From NCBI GenBank assembly GCA_004335835.1, contig RWJK01001594.1, positions 1 through 64,000 on the forward strand: a stretch of 64,000 nucleotides of DNA. The letters are read 5' to 3'. The notes below the pieces were generated by a model. It was not told where the DNA came from, searched no databases, and worked only from the letters and a program-made list of their open reading frames with translations. Positions 33,076 to 44,089 of this stretch are shown here, piece by piece. Both the position numbers and the translations under genes were made by a program. The first letter of the stretch is position 1. The number at the start of each line of letters is the position of its first letter. The DNA comes from Scenedesmus sp. ARA3. Taxonomy: Eukaryota; Chlorophyta; Chlorophyceae; Sphaeropleales; Scenedesmaceae.

Positions 33076-34948
33076 CGCCTGTCAGCACGAGCCCAGCTAC
33101 TCTTGTTGATGATTGTGAACAGTCTGGCGACCTAAAGCCGCATCCGCAGCTGTCAAAGCATGGTGTTGCATGTGACACATTCTGGTGCACACCTCCCCCC
33201 CTATCCTCTGGCATCCACGCAATCTTTTTCCAAACTTCTGTCGCACTACCCGCACACCAGACACACACAGCCCTACAAGCCACCAGCTGCAGCTCCTCAC
33301 ACTCCTCACACTCATATGCTGCACCCACCTTGATGCTGAAGCGCCACTTCTTGCAGGCAGCCATGCCGCCATGCCGCTCAAACTCCGAGGGCATGAACTC
33401 TGGCCCCGGGGGTCCCTTGCCCTCGCTGCAGCTGCTGCACAGGCACATAATGCGCTCACTATCCACAGAAAAGATGCCTGTGGCACTGCCACACTCCACC
33501 ATGCATTGCGTGGCAGGGTCCAGTGATTGCAGGATGGCCTGGCGGCCCAGCTCCGGCAGCAGCAGCTGCTGCAGCCGCGTGTGCAGGGATTGCTGCAGCG
33601 AGTCAGACCCTGACGCCGCCTGATCAGGCGCTGCACCTCCTGCTGCTGCTGCGGCGGCAGCGGCTGCGGCGGCATCTGCGTCGCTCGCATCGTCCTGCTG
33701 CTGCTGCTGCTGCAGCGTATCCAGTGCAGTGGTGTCACCATCCAGCAGCAGGCCTATGCTCTGCTGCTGCTGCTCGCGCCGCAGGTGGAACTGCTGCGCC
33801 TGGTAGAAGTGCTGCTGCTGCGGGGTGAGGTTCTGCGGGTTGACGTCGCTGTACCGCATGCGCTTCCAGTGCTGCTGCGGCGCTGCAGCAGCAGCTGTAC
33901 CGTGCCCTGCTGCTGCTGCCGGTGCAGCTGGAGCTGCAGCATCCCATGCACCATGCTGCTGCAGGCTCCTGCTGCCTGCCCCGCTGCCAGACCGCCTCAT
34001 CACCTCTGCTGCAGCAGCCATGGCAGCGGCGGCCGCTGCAGCAGCAGCAGACACAGCTGCTGCCGGATCCTCTGCACTGTTCAGCCCAGGTGTGCTGCTA
34101 CCGCTTAGCTGCGGCGGCTGCATTGCCCCAGCAGGTGCTGCAGCAGCGGGGTCATGATCTTCGTTCAAGCTGCGCAAGCGCTTCTGCTTGCGCGCTGCAG
34201 GCTCCGCCACTGCTGCCTGTGCTACTAACTCCTCTGTGTGCGGCTGCTGCTCCTGGCTGCTGCTGTCGTCAGCAACTGCAGCTGCAGCTGCCAAGCTGTG
34301 CAGGGCTGAGCCTAGCCCGCTCTCTTGCACACCGCGTGCAGCAGCATCACCAGCAGTCATGTTACGCGCAGCAGCTGCAGGCACTGCTGGTGGTGCGGCG
34401 TGGCCCAGCGCCGGATCCAATGTGGACGGCTGCTGTGCGCTCTGCTGCTGCTTGTGCTGCTGTTCCTGCGAAGCAGCAATGTGTGATGCGGATGCAAATG
34501 GTGAGACGTGGACAGTGGGCAAGTGGTTGAGTCATCACCCCTGTAAGATAGCGCCCCAGATGTGGCAAGGCGGCCTGTCTAGCCATGTGGCTGGTCCACA
34601 TGTGGCAGTAGCTCGCTGCAATTGCTGATGCACATACCTCAGTGTCTCCTGTGCGCCCATTACCCGTGACCACAGCGTAATAAGCGGTGTCCGAATTGTG
34701 TGCAGCTTTGTCACTTGAGGTGCTCGTAGCTGCATCAACTGATCAGGACCCTGATTGGCTATTTGGGAGCAATCCCAAGAGTAGCACAGCAGAACATATT
34801 GGCTTTACAAGGCAGGCTCCTGCAACAGTGCAAAGATGGAAGGGACAGCTCTCACCTGTTGCTGTGAAGCTTCATCTCCACTGTTTGCCTCTTCACCAGC
34901 GGTAGCAGCTGTTACTCTGCCATTTGCTGCTTCCGTGGCCATGCCCAT
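30191..34948 (-). CDS. Large Ala/Gln-rich protein with SAND-like domain, putative transcription regulator
   Basis: Four exons, 34948-34856, 34465-33329, 33038-32904 and 32641-30191, encode 1271 residues, all joined in phase 0. Residues 32-350 are Ala/Gln/Ser-rich with a basic patch (RKQKRLRSLNED) that could be a nuclear signal. Residues 352-410 contain a Cys cluster (CMVEC, then CLCSSC) and SEFERHGGMAACKKWRFSIK, continued in exon 3 by GMTLGRWLDMRGI. The F-E-x-H-x-G and KKW-x-x-SI pattern resembles a SAND-type DNA-binding fold, as in the algal VARL/RegA-like group. The rest is low-complexity Ala/Gly/Ser, with a charged coiled coil near the end (RRRRKQLEEQVAAQGALLAQ and following). A nuclear DNA-binding role is inferred from the SAND-like part only. 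Confidence 0.65.
33042..33074 (-). repeat. CTG tract near the 3' splice site of SAND-gene exon 3
   Basis: Eleven CAG units (+), CTG in gene sense, end three bases from the CTGTAG acceptor of the exon starting at 33038. Confidence 0.85.
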
Positions 34949-36529
34949 GCATGCAAGCTGTGCTCCAACCTCCAGAAGCTTCAGCCCTCATATGTGGGTG
35001 AACCTCATGGCTTACTGGCACTGCAGACAGCAGAGCAGAGGCAGTCAGCAGCAGCAGCAGCAACAGCAGTTTCGGTGGCTCAAGAGGTTGCCAAGCTGCG
35101 CACGATAGCCGCTGGGCTGCTGAACACCTGTTGAGACAACCTACAGCTAGAGACGATCACCAGAGGTGCACACCACCAGTGGTAGTGTCCTGGCACAGGT
35201 GACAGGACGGTGCCAGACAGCCCACAACAACGCCGCTAGAAGCGTGCTTTGCAGCTTGCCGCTGTATATTATGCAGTCAACTCTTTCTCGCAGACAAATC
35301 AGCAAGTAAAAACTGCGCCGGTGGCAGCTGTGGTGTCTTGCGGGGTCCGGCCAAGTGAGCGAAGCATGCATACACCGCAAGGCAGATCATACTGACGATC
35401 TTCCACAGCTCGTGCTTTTGCTGCCATACAGCGCCGAAAGGGCTGCTGCCAGTGGCAGCAACTTGGGACCCACCTGCAGGCTCTCCTGTGCTCACTTATT
35501 GCACTCTCCTAATCCCCTAGTTATAACCCATTATTGCTCAGATTCATGATTGTACCAGTTGGCCCAGGCTGTTCCCCAGTTTTCTAGTGTCACTGGTCGG
35601 GTCTCAGCAAGCCCCTGGTACTGAAGCGGCGACGTGGTGCAGGACCCCTGCAGGCACTACGTTTCTCCCGGAAAACCTTACGCCGCATGCATGGCAGCGG
35701 CGAACGCGAGGGTCATGCCTTGGTAAGAGCGACACAACAGTAACAACGTTTACGCAACAGCCGCTGTTTCAAACCGCCATGCAAAACAGCAATACAGCCT
35801 GAGGGAAGCAGATGTGCCTTTAATGATCACCGTGTTGCAGCCATTGCCCATCGGGTGAGCTGTCCAATCGCTGTGAGCAGCCTGCACTTGCAGCGCAGGG
35901 TGTACTGCATGATCCTGAATCTGGCCAGCTGCGCTGTCACATGGCTGTGTGACCTTTGTGGCAGACCTGATTGAAAGCGATTTTCCTAGTACATGCATGC
36001 TGTACAACTAAAACTCTCTGTGGACAACTGCAATTGTGTGAGGGCAGACAAATGTCCAGCAACGGCATTCTGCAGATACGGCAGCCACTTCAGCAGGTAG
36101 AGACACGGCTGGCACCTTGCTGATGACACTGTTACACTTCTGGCAGTGCAAGGTGGTGCGGTGCGCTGCTAGCCACTAGCTGCAGTGCATACTGCACGTC
36201 AGGCTGACGTCAGCCTGAGGCTGCTGCTGCCAGCCGTGTCTCATTGGATGGGCCAGTGCTAGCTGGTGCTGGCTCTGCTGTTACAGCCGCGTCTGCTGCT
36301 GCATGCTTGAACTCAGGCACTGCTGCTTTGGACCATGTGCTGTATGGTTGAGTGTTACCGCACTTCAAACGGCATGCTCGCGGTTCATTCAGAAACGTGC
36401 ACGTGGAAACATGCACCCACATGTACAGCCACTGTTGTCATTGCACTCCCTGCAGCAGGTGCGACTGCCACTGCACCAGCAGGCCGGCACACAGCAGTGC
36501 AGCAGTTCTACAGGATACCACTCAGGCTA
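34949..36529. other. Intergenic region
   Basis: This contains the promoter side of the SAND-like gene and the 3' side of the coiled-coil gene. No supported exon, RNA or mobile element is seen. A TGTAA (minus strand) lies at 36281-36285. Confidence 0.5.
36281..36285 (-). terminator. Candidate polyadenylation signal TGTAA of the coiled-coil gene
   Basis: TTACA (+) is TGTAA on the gene strand, about 245 bases after the stop codon at 36530. Confidence 0.5.
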
Positions 36530-36712
36530 TCACACCTGCGCTTGCCCCTGCTGCTGCCCTGTCACCGCAGCTAACGCTGTGTCGCTTGCAGCCTGACCCT
36601 GGCAGATAGCAGCAGCTGCATCCTCAGCTGCAGCAGCAAACACCTCTTCCTCTCCCTCTGGCAGCTGCGCGTCCACACCTGCAGCACCCTCATCATGTTC
36701 ATCTTGCTGGCC

Positions 36713-36744
<32 letters not shown>

Positions 36745-37324
36745 GCTGCATCAGCTGCGCCATGCGCTCACGCAGGCTGTCAGCAGCCTCCTGCCCTAGT
36801 GCTGCCTGCACCTCCTGCATCAGCTGCTGCTGCCACACAGACCTGGCTGCGGCCTCCTGCTGCTGCCGCTGCTGCGCCGCGGCCTGCAGGCGAGCGTCCA
36901 GCTCCTGCAGCATGCGCTGCTGCAGCACAACCTGAGACAGCATGCGCAGTTACGGGTGCGGGCAGGCAGGACACATGGCCAGCGTTGCTTGAAGGTGCGC
37001 AGCTATGCATGTACCACGGTCCTTCGGGATCCTGGAGCCGATACATTCGTCCTTTTACATGGGAAGGCCAGCAGGCTTCCGTAAGTAGGCGCCAAGCTGA
37101 CAAATGATCATGTAGCGGCAAGATTTCTCAGTTTTTGAGTTTTTGACAGATAGTTTGCATGCATAACTGTGTTGGATAACCAACACAGGCTGTGCTAGTG
37201 GCACCGGCTGCACTGCTGAACCTCATTATCCTATGCATCACAAGCAAGCGCCGCTGCAGGCATCCACTGGCCGCACTCAACCCCAGTGCACTCGCAACAG
37301 GGCACAGCCTGCAGCAGCTCCTCT

Positions 37325-37356
<32 letters not shown>

Positions 37357-38586
37357 CAGGAGGCAGCAATGCACGCCGCGCTGCGCACCTCTGCCTGCTG
37401 CACCTGCTCCGTGATGATGTGGAAGCGGCCCTTGCGCAGCCGCTCCTTGGTCAGCGCCAGCTCAGCAGCAGCAGCCGCCAGCTGGCGGTCCCGCGCAGCC
37501 AGAGCAGCCTGGCAGCAGGCAGCAGGCAGGCGGGTGGGCAGCGGGTGGGCAGGCGGGCAGCAGGCAAGAGTCAGAGCCAGCGGGCGTGGGTCAGGGAGGA
37601 AGGCAAGCGGAGGGTGAGCAGGGCACATTCATAATGATGCGATTTTGATGAGGAACCCATCTAGTGACATGCAGGAGCGGCATGTGGACTTGTATCCTGA
37701 CTTTCATGGAATGAACAGGATGCAGCAGGTTGCTCCTTAGTCATGCTCTGTCAGCATTCCAAGCAGCTTCTGCGGCTGGCTCAGCATGCAGCCCAAATTG
37801 CTGATGTGAGCAAACTCAAACACTGCTTCAAGATCTGACGTTGTTATCAAACTGAATGCCTGTCAAACACAGCGAGCTGCGCAGGCAGTGCCCTGCTGCC
37901 TCACCACGAGCTGCTCGTGCTGCTGCTGTGCACACTCCAGCTGCTGCACCAGCGCCACCACGCTGCTGCGCTGCTGCTGCGCGGCTGCCGCCGCCTGCTG
38001 CACCGCACTGTGCAAGCTGTCGCAGGCGGTCAGCGCGTCGCGCAGCATCTGCTGCTGCCGCGTGACAGCAGACAGCAGCAGAGTGCCGCGCTGCGAGCAC
38101 TCTGTGTGGGCTTGCCTGCAGAGCTCTGCCATCAGAGCATCCCATACCCGCAGCTCTGGCGCAACCTGCCGGCAGGATGCATGCACAACCTCAGGTTCTC
38201 TGTATTTAAGTCAAATGCACGATTTTATCCATGCAGCAAATGCGACTCCGGATGCAGCAAAGCGGCAGATGGCAGATGCTGTGCAACGCTTGATTGGGCT
38301 GGATGGAGCTGCAATCCAGCGCTAGCAGCTGTCCTATCCAGCTGCACTCAAACCACATCCCACCTGCTCATGAGCACTCCAGCCGGTCAGCTCTTGGCTG
38401 CCATCACCAGCCGCAGCAGTACCGCAGCCGTACTGCGGCAGCTGCAGCTGCAGCGGCGCGCCGGCCTGCTGCAGCGCCCACTGCAGCCCCACTGCTAGCA
38501 GCTGCAGGCCCTGCCGGTTCATGGAGGCAGCCCCTGACAGCGGCAGCTGCTGAAACAGCTGGCGAGCTGCGCGGGGACACTCAGCT

Positions 38587-38644
<58 letters not shown>

Positions 38645-39230
38645 TGGGGCCGTCTGGGGTGCTGCAGGCGGACCGGAATGCTTCACGGGGTGCGTCAGGT
38701 GCTGTAGCGGTGCCTGGTGATTGAGCTGTTGGGCTGTCAGACCTTATGTCTAGCCTGGCAAGCATACTGTCTGTTGTCTGCAGCATCAGATCCTTAGAAC
38801 CGCCAGCATTGCTGCAGGTGCCCCGGGTGTCAAGTTGCTGCCATCTTGCAGGTGCGTCAGCCCCAAACAGTGCCCATGGGTTGTTGCTGCTGCTGCTGCT
38901 GCTGCTGCCCTGCTCAGCCTGAGCGGGCTGCTGCTTGGGTGCAGCAGCTGCTGCAGTTGCAGGTGCGCTGACACCGGTAGGGGCAGCTGCTGCTTGCTGC
39001 TGCTGAGCTGCTGCACGCATCAGCCACGAAGGGTTTGCTGGTGCGGAGTCTGCCAGCCAGCCTGCGGTGTGTGGCCGCTGCTTCGGCGTGCTGCTGCTGT
39101 AGCTCAGGCCTGACACTGCAGCTGACTGAGGCCTCAATGCAGCATGCGAGCCACAAACAGCAGCCCCCGGCTGCTGCAACTGCCTAGCTTGATGCTGCTG
39201 AAGCACGGCTGCATCACTCCAAGGCCTGCA

Positions 39231-39282
<52 letters not shown>

Positions 39283-39999
39283 GAGGGGCTGACAGCTGCA
39301 CGGCTGCTGGGGCGGGTTGCAGCTTTGTCAGACATGCATCGAGACGCCCGGCTGGCACTGCACTTGAGGCCTGTGGGACTTGATGCTTCTGCTGAACTGC
39401 ATGTGTCAGCAATGTAATGCCGCTGCCGCTGGCCCACGGACGCAGGTCTCGCCTGCTGGCCTGATTGCAAGCGGCTGGCGGCACTGGCCGGCCTGGTGCT
39501 GCGGCTGGTGCTGGTGCTGGTGCGCTGCTGTGTGCTGCTGCTGCGGCTGGCTGCGGGCTGTGCAGTGCATGGGCGTGTAGTGCTGGGGCTGCGTTTCTTT
39601 TTGTGTGCGTGCAGCCACGCAAAGAAGTGTGGGTACTGCTGTTCGTCATCCTCGCCTATGCATGCTGCAACATCAGGAGGCAAGATCAGGCATTCAGAAC
39701 GCAGGAGCCCAGCAGCCACCCTGTAGCGCACCCCGTGAGCTGTTGTTGAAACATGCTGTCATACAATGAATAACCCAGCACCGGTGCTCACCTAGGCTCA
39801 GAGGGCGCTGCTTAGGACTGCCAATGGCCTGTGTTGCTGCTGCTGTAGTGTCAGCATCGCTTGCTTCGCTGCTGTCTGAGGAGCTGCCTGCGCTTCTGCA
39901 AGCAGAGCCAGGTCTGCTTCCGTTATGATGAAGTATTCCTGCAGGATCCAATTGCCTAGCAACGGCGTGGGCAGCCAGCACAGCCACGTCCTGTGACAT
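36530..39999 (-). CDS. PolyQ coiled-coil protein of unknown function
   Basis: Five exons, 39999-39792, 39739-38364, 38165-37905, 37508-37389 and 36931-36530, encode 788 residues. Exon 2 must start after CAACAG at 39740-39741 to keep phase 1. The nearer CTACAG would give a frameshift. The N-terminus contains a compact segment, LRSECLILPPDVAACIGEDD then YPHFFAWLHAHKKK. A Ser/Arg/Gln-rich middle with two long Gln runs (gene-sense CAG, + strand around 38589-38642 and 39232-39281) follows. The C-terminal third is predicted coiled coil (RQQQMLRDALTACDSLHSAV, LALTKERLRKGRFHIITEQV, LQQRMLQELDARLQAAAQQR), ending in an acidic Ala/Gln tail. I do not recognise the family. A cytoskeletal or scaffold role would fit but is unproven. 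Confidence 0.65.
37014..37056 (-). repeat. Dispersed intronic element, copy 1
   Basis: In gene sense it contains CGGCTCCAGGATCC followed by CGAAGGACCGTGG. The matching copy is at 41862-41905 in another gene's intron, also in that gene's sense orientation. The roughly 29-bp core differs at only two or three positions. Confidence 0.75.
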
Positions 40000-40513
40000 C
40001 TTGACTTTGGCTGTGGTGGGCTAGTGGTCAGCGTTGATCCACGCTGAAGTCAAAAGTGCAGTAAGGACTTATAGTTGGTTCTGATGAGCAAAAGCTCTAC
40101 GATATCTAGCAAACGTCCGCTTTCGTGCACGCGTCATGACTGACTCGGAGTACTGCAGCTGTATTGCTATCTACCAAGTGGCAGCGTTGACCCAAGAAGC
40201 ATATAATTTATCTTTGAAACTACTAAAGGTCATTTTGCAGCATTGCAAGTCCGCCGAACACGCCTTCGTCGCCAAGCTTGTAACCAGTCAGTGGCTAGTC
40301 ACCTGCAGGTGGTGTGCGGAACCAGAAAGTCTTCATACGCAAGCGTCTGCTGGTGTTCAACATACGCAACAATCTGCAAACCCCGTCAGTAGTCGAAGGT
40401 ACCGTGACTGGTCGTATTGCCCACCTGCTTGCTGGTGCTGCTGTGCCTGCTGCCAGGCTGTTCCATGCCACTGCAGCTGTGACAGTTCGTGACTGCTGCA
40501 CAGAACTGCTTGT
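40000..40513. other. Bidirectional promoter interval, coiled-coil gene / OXA2-like gene
   Basis: The divergent start codons are 514 bp apart. No coding exon is seen. The 40.07-40.26 kb part is AT-richer than the flanking genes. Confidence 0.5.
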
Positions 40514-43361
40514 ATGGCACTGTGCATCTTAGCAGCAAGGAGAGCCGTTTGCAGGTATGGAACTTGTCATGGTGCTGAAGGCTCTCTTGCCACAGCAGAG
40601 AATCCACATCTACCACACCAGCAGCAGCAGCAGGCCAACCTTGCGCACGCCCGATTGCTTCCTAAACTATGTCCTGTTTCTATTCCTGCAGCAACCCTTG
40701 GCAGCTGCCCTGCGTACAGAAATTGCACACTAGCACCAGCAGCAGCAACCCCTGGCTTGAGCGCGATGCAGCGACAGACGCTACAGCAGCAGCAGCAGCA
40801 GCAGCAGCGGCGGCGGCGGCAGAAGCAGCAGCAGCTTGCACGCCTCATCTGGGCATGTTCTCAGCCGGAGCAGCAGCCCTGGATGCATTGCATGCAGCAA
40901 GTGGCCTGCCATGGTGGGCAGTCATCCCAGCAACCAGTGTGGCAATCAAGACACTGCTGCTGCCTGTCAGCCTCAAGCAGGCTAAGATTGTGCGCACCAA
41001 CATGGTGCTCTGGGCAGAGTCATTCGAGTTCCTGCGGCAGCGGGATGCAAGAGACAAGCATCAAGCAGAAGCAGCAGCTGCAGCAGCAGCAGCAGCAGGG
41101 AACAGCACCGCGCCATCTAGCAGCACGCTTGCTGCCGACATGCAGCCTCAAAAACAGCAGCAGCAGCAGGCTGCAGGTGCAGCAACTAGCGAGCAGCCAG
41201 TGTCAACGCTGCCGCAGCATGTGCAGGCAGCCAACAGCGCGGCCGCTGCGCTGCAGCAGCTGCAGCACTGGCAGGCGCGCCTTGCAGTGTACCATGAGCT
41301 GCGTGTGAAGTGTGGGGTGCCCCACCCTGCCTGGTTTGTGTTCAACCAGTTGCTGCAGGTGAGGGGGGCATGCAGCAGCAGCAGCTGCAGCAGCAGCACA
41401 CCGCAGCACTTATCGACCTGCAGTACCACCTCTGTCGCAGCAGCAGGGGAGGCAGCAGATTGCAACGATTCAAGCCACACGTCAGTGCGGTATGTTTTAA
41501 TCGCACTGCACAGAGACCGTAACTTCTACAACAGGCTGCTGCATGCTGTTCTGAAGACGCACGCACACACATACACTGCGGCCTGCTGCGCTGCTGCAGA
41601 TCCCCGTGTTTGTCTACACCGCGGCCAGCATCCGTTACATGGCGCGAGCAGGCTGGCCTGGCTTCAGCTGCGAGGGAGCCCTCTGGTTCCCTGACCTAAC
41701 ACTGCAAGCCATGCAGTCGGGCCCTGCTGCTGATGCTGCTGGTGCTGCTGTGCTGCTGCCCATGGGGCTGCCTGGGCTGCTGCTGCCGCTGGCAGTCACA
41801 GGCATCATGCTGACGAGCATCAGGCTGGGCTTCAAAGCATCAGGTGGGAGCAGCAGGCTGCAAAAAGACAGATTTATACGGCTCCAGGATCCTGAAAGAC
41901 CGTGGCTGACAATGTATGCGTGTACAGGTCGTGCGGGGTGTGTTGTTGCAGTGGCTGCGCACGGAAGTCCTGGAGTAAACAGCAGGCCTCCTGCAGCAGC
42001 ACAGCAGGCTAGCATGCGTGCCTGATGCTGTGCGTCTTCATTTGATATCACGGTATGGCACTGCTGGTTACCTTCAAGACGTGTTTGCACCCCTTCCACC
42101 TAGTGCTGCTGCTCACTTTCTTTCAAAATCACAAGTTTTGTGATTTCGTGTTGTGCACATGGCTGTGCAGGCGCTGCCGCGAAGCACCCCAGCGTGGCAG
42201 GCACATGGCTGTCTTCATTCCTAGCCTACCTGCCTCCAGTGCTGTACACCCTCACACTAGCCAGCACCTACATCAAGCTGCAGCTGCCCCAGGCAGCACT
42301 GCTGCACTGGCTGGGCACTAGCAGCTTTACCCTGGGCCTGCAGCTGGGGCTCAGGAACCCTAGGGTTCGCGGGTTTTTAGGGTACAGTGCGCCTGCAATG
42401 GGTGGTGCTGCTGGAGGCGTGGATCCTGGGGTGGCTACGCAGGCAGCAGCAGTAGACAATGCAGACATCTTGGTGGTGATGGGGGCAAAGCATGCGGCGC
42501 TGCAGCGGTACAATGAGGCACTGTACTGCCTGCACAGGGCGCTGACCTTGGACCCGGGCAACGCGAGGTGAGGCTGGTGCAGCTGGTACTGCTTTTTATG
42601 GTGACACGCGTGCTTGCTGATGGTGGCGCTGGGCTATGTTTGATGCTATTGTTGGGCTTCATCCCTGTGTGTTTTGTGTGGTGTAGTAAGCCACGTTGGC
42701 ATATGTGGCTGGCAGTGCAGCAGCTGGTGGTCACTGCTGTGGCGCCACGAGGTCAGAGCTGTAGATGAATCCTAACCTGGAGCATGGATGAAATGAAACA
42801 TGCATGATGCAATGGATGTGAGGAAACTGCTGGAATGCTTTGCCCGGTACCTCCGCAGGTTCTCCTGTCCTGTGCCTGCCAAAAAAATTGGATGCTGGGC
42901 CAGAGGCCAACACGCAGCTGCTGTTCCTGCGCGTGGCACATTGTTGCCTGCTGAGGTTCTGTGCTGCTGCTGCTGCTCCTGCTGTTGCTTGCAGGGCACA
43001 CTACTCATGCGGCCAGGTGCATGCCATGCAGCATCAATGGCAGCAGTCAGAGGAGCACTACAGGCAGTGTGCACAGCTGGCAGCAGGCGCGCACTCCAAG
43101 GGCCAGGCAATGTACTGTGCAGGTGTGGCTGCACACCACCTGGGCAGGTTCCAAGAAGCTCTTGATGCTTACGATCAAGCTGCTGCAGTGCCAAACATAC
43201 AGCCCATGGTGGTGTTGGGCCAGGTGCGGGCTCTGAAGGCACTTGGGCAGACGGAGCAGGCTAGTGCGAAGGCACAAGCATTCCTCAGCTCCGACCAAGC
43301 CCGGGGCTGCAACGCAGCTGTGCTGGAATCCCTGAGAAATAGTATGGATAAGCCGTTGTGA
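40514..43361 (+). CDS. OXA2: OXA2-like (Oxa1/YidC/Alb3 family) membrane insertase with C-terminal TPRs
   Basis: Five exons, 40514-40554, 40692-41358, 41600-41843, 42171-42567 and 42995-43361, encode 571 residues with consistent phase. The N-terminus (MALCILAARRAVCR) looks like a mitochondrial presequence. The insertase core starts at SGLPWWAVIPATSVAIKTLL, with the family-typical run PVSLKQAKIV. It continues with IPVFVYTAASIRYMARAGWP, MGLPGLLLPLAVTGIMLTSI and FLAYLPPVLYTLTLASTYIK. A poly-Ala/Gln insertion of about 60 residues sits in the loop after the first membrane helix. The last 150 residues contain TPR repeats (HAALQRYNEALYCLHRALTL, AHYSCGQVHAMQHQWQQSEE, AHHLGRFQEALDAYDQAA). C-terminal TPRs are characteristic of plant mitochondrial OXA2 proteins, which assist insertion and assembly of inner-membrane proteins such as cytochrome oxidase subunits. 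Confidence 0.82.
41862..41905 (+). repeat. Dispersed intronic element, copy 2
   Basis: It starts 18 nt after the donor of OXA2-like exon 3 and shares the CGGCTCCAGGATCC core with the element at 37014-37056. Confidence 0.75.
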
Positions 43362-44089
43362 AGGAGACCGGCTTAGGCTGTCTGGTTGACTGGCGGAGCG
43401 ATCTTGGCGCGGGTGCTGTGCGATGTCGTCTGCTAGATGTGCGCGCCGGTGAAGAATATGTTTAGCTTTAATCAAATTAGTTTATTGACGTTTTTTTGGC
43501 TTCGGGTTGTCAGGCACGCAGTTGGGGTTCAGGCGTGCAACTTCGACGAGGATGGCTCTGGACTTATACGCTCGCCTCCGACATTCAGAGGACGACACCG
43601 CCCTTCCTTTCCATTGTTAACCATACTGTATATGCTTCGCGCCGCCTTGTAGCTTGAAAGCCGGACTCAGGGCAGTAGCTGTACAGAGAAGATAGGGGAG
43701 CGAGCACCAGCTCAGGGAGCCGTGCGGGTGAGCAGCCTGCAATCTATCAAACATTTGAAACATTTGGGATTATTAGGCTGCAAGCAAGGCAGCTGGGGTC
43801 TGATGAGCCGGTCGGTGCTGGAGCTGTGGCGCCATTCGCCTACAGCAGCACAGCGCAGTGACTTGACAGCAAGCCAACAAGTGCATTATACTGAAATCAG
43901 CTTGGTATTTGAAGCAAACATCGCGAAGGATCAGTGCTAGAGCAGCGGTCGACAACTGCCCTTCGCGCGCTGGGCGCGCAGCACCACCCGACGTCAAATG
44001 CCGCACGCACCAGGCAATTAATATTCTGCTTTCCCAATCAGCTGGGACTTCATGCCTTAATGCATTGATGCGCCGTGCAGGTGAACATC
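43362..44089. other. Intergenic region
   Basis: This spans the 3' flank of the OXA2-like gene and the promoter/5' UTR of the secreted-protein gene. Nothing else is supported. A possible 3' splice site (GCCGTGCAG) ends at 44080, just before the start codon, so a 5'-UTR intron is possible. Confidence 0.5.

Noticed and set aside
39732..39791. Use of CTACAG just inside coiled-coil exon 2 as the acceptor
   Set aside because: With the strong GTGAGC donor of exon 1 it shifts the frame to an early stop. The CAACAG acceptor nine codons earlier in transcript order preserves phase.
40514..41308. 264-codon + strand ORF starting at the OXA2-like start codon
   Set aside because: It reads through the first intron into a Gln-rich shifted frame. 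Splicing at 40554/40692 restores the insertase sequence.
42858..42929. Possible extra exon between OXA2-like exons 4 and 5
   Set aside because: It has plausible splice edges, but no reading keeps phase with both neighbours. Without it the TPR consensus is continuous.
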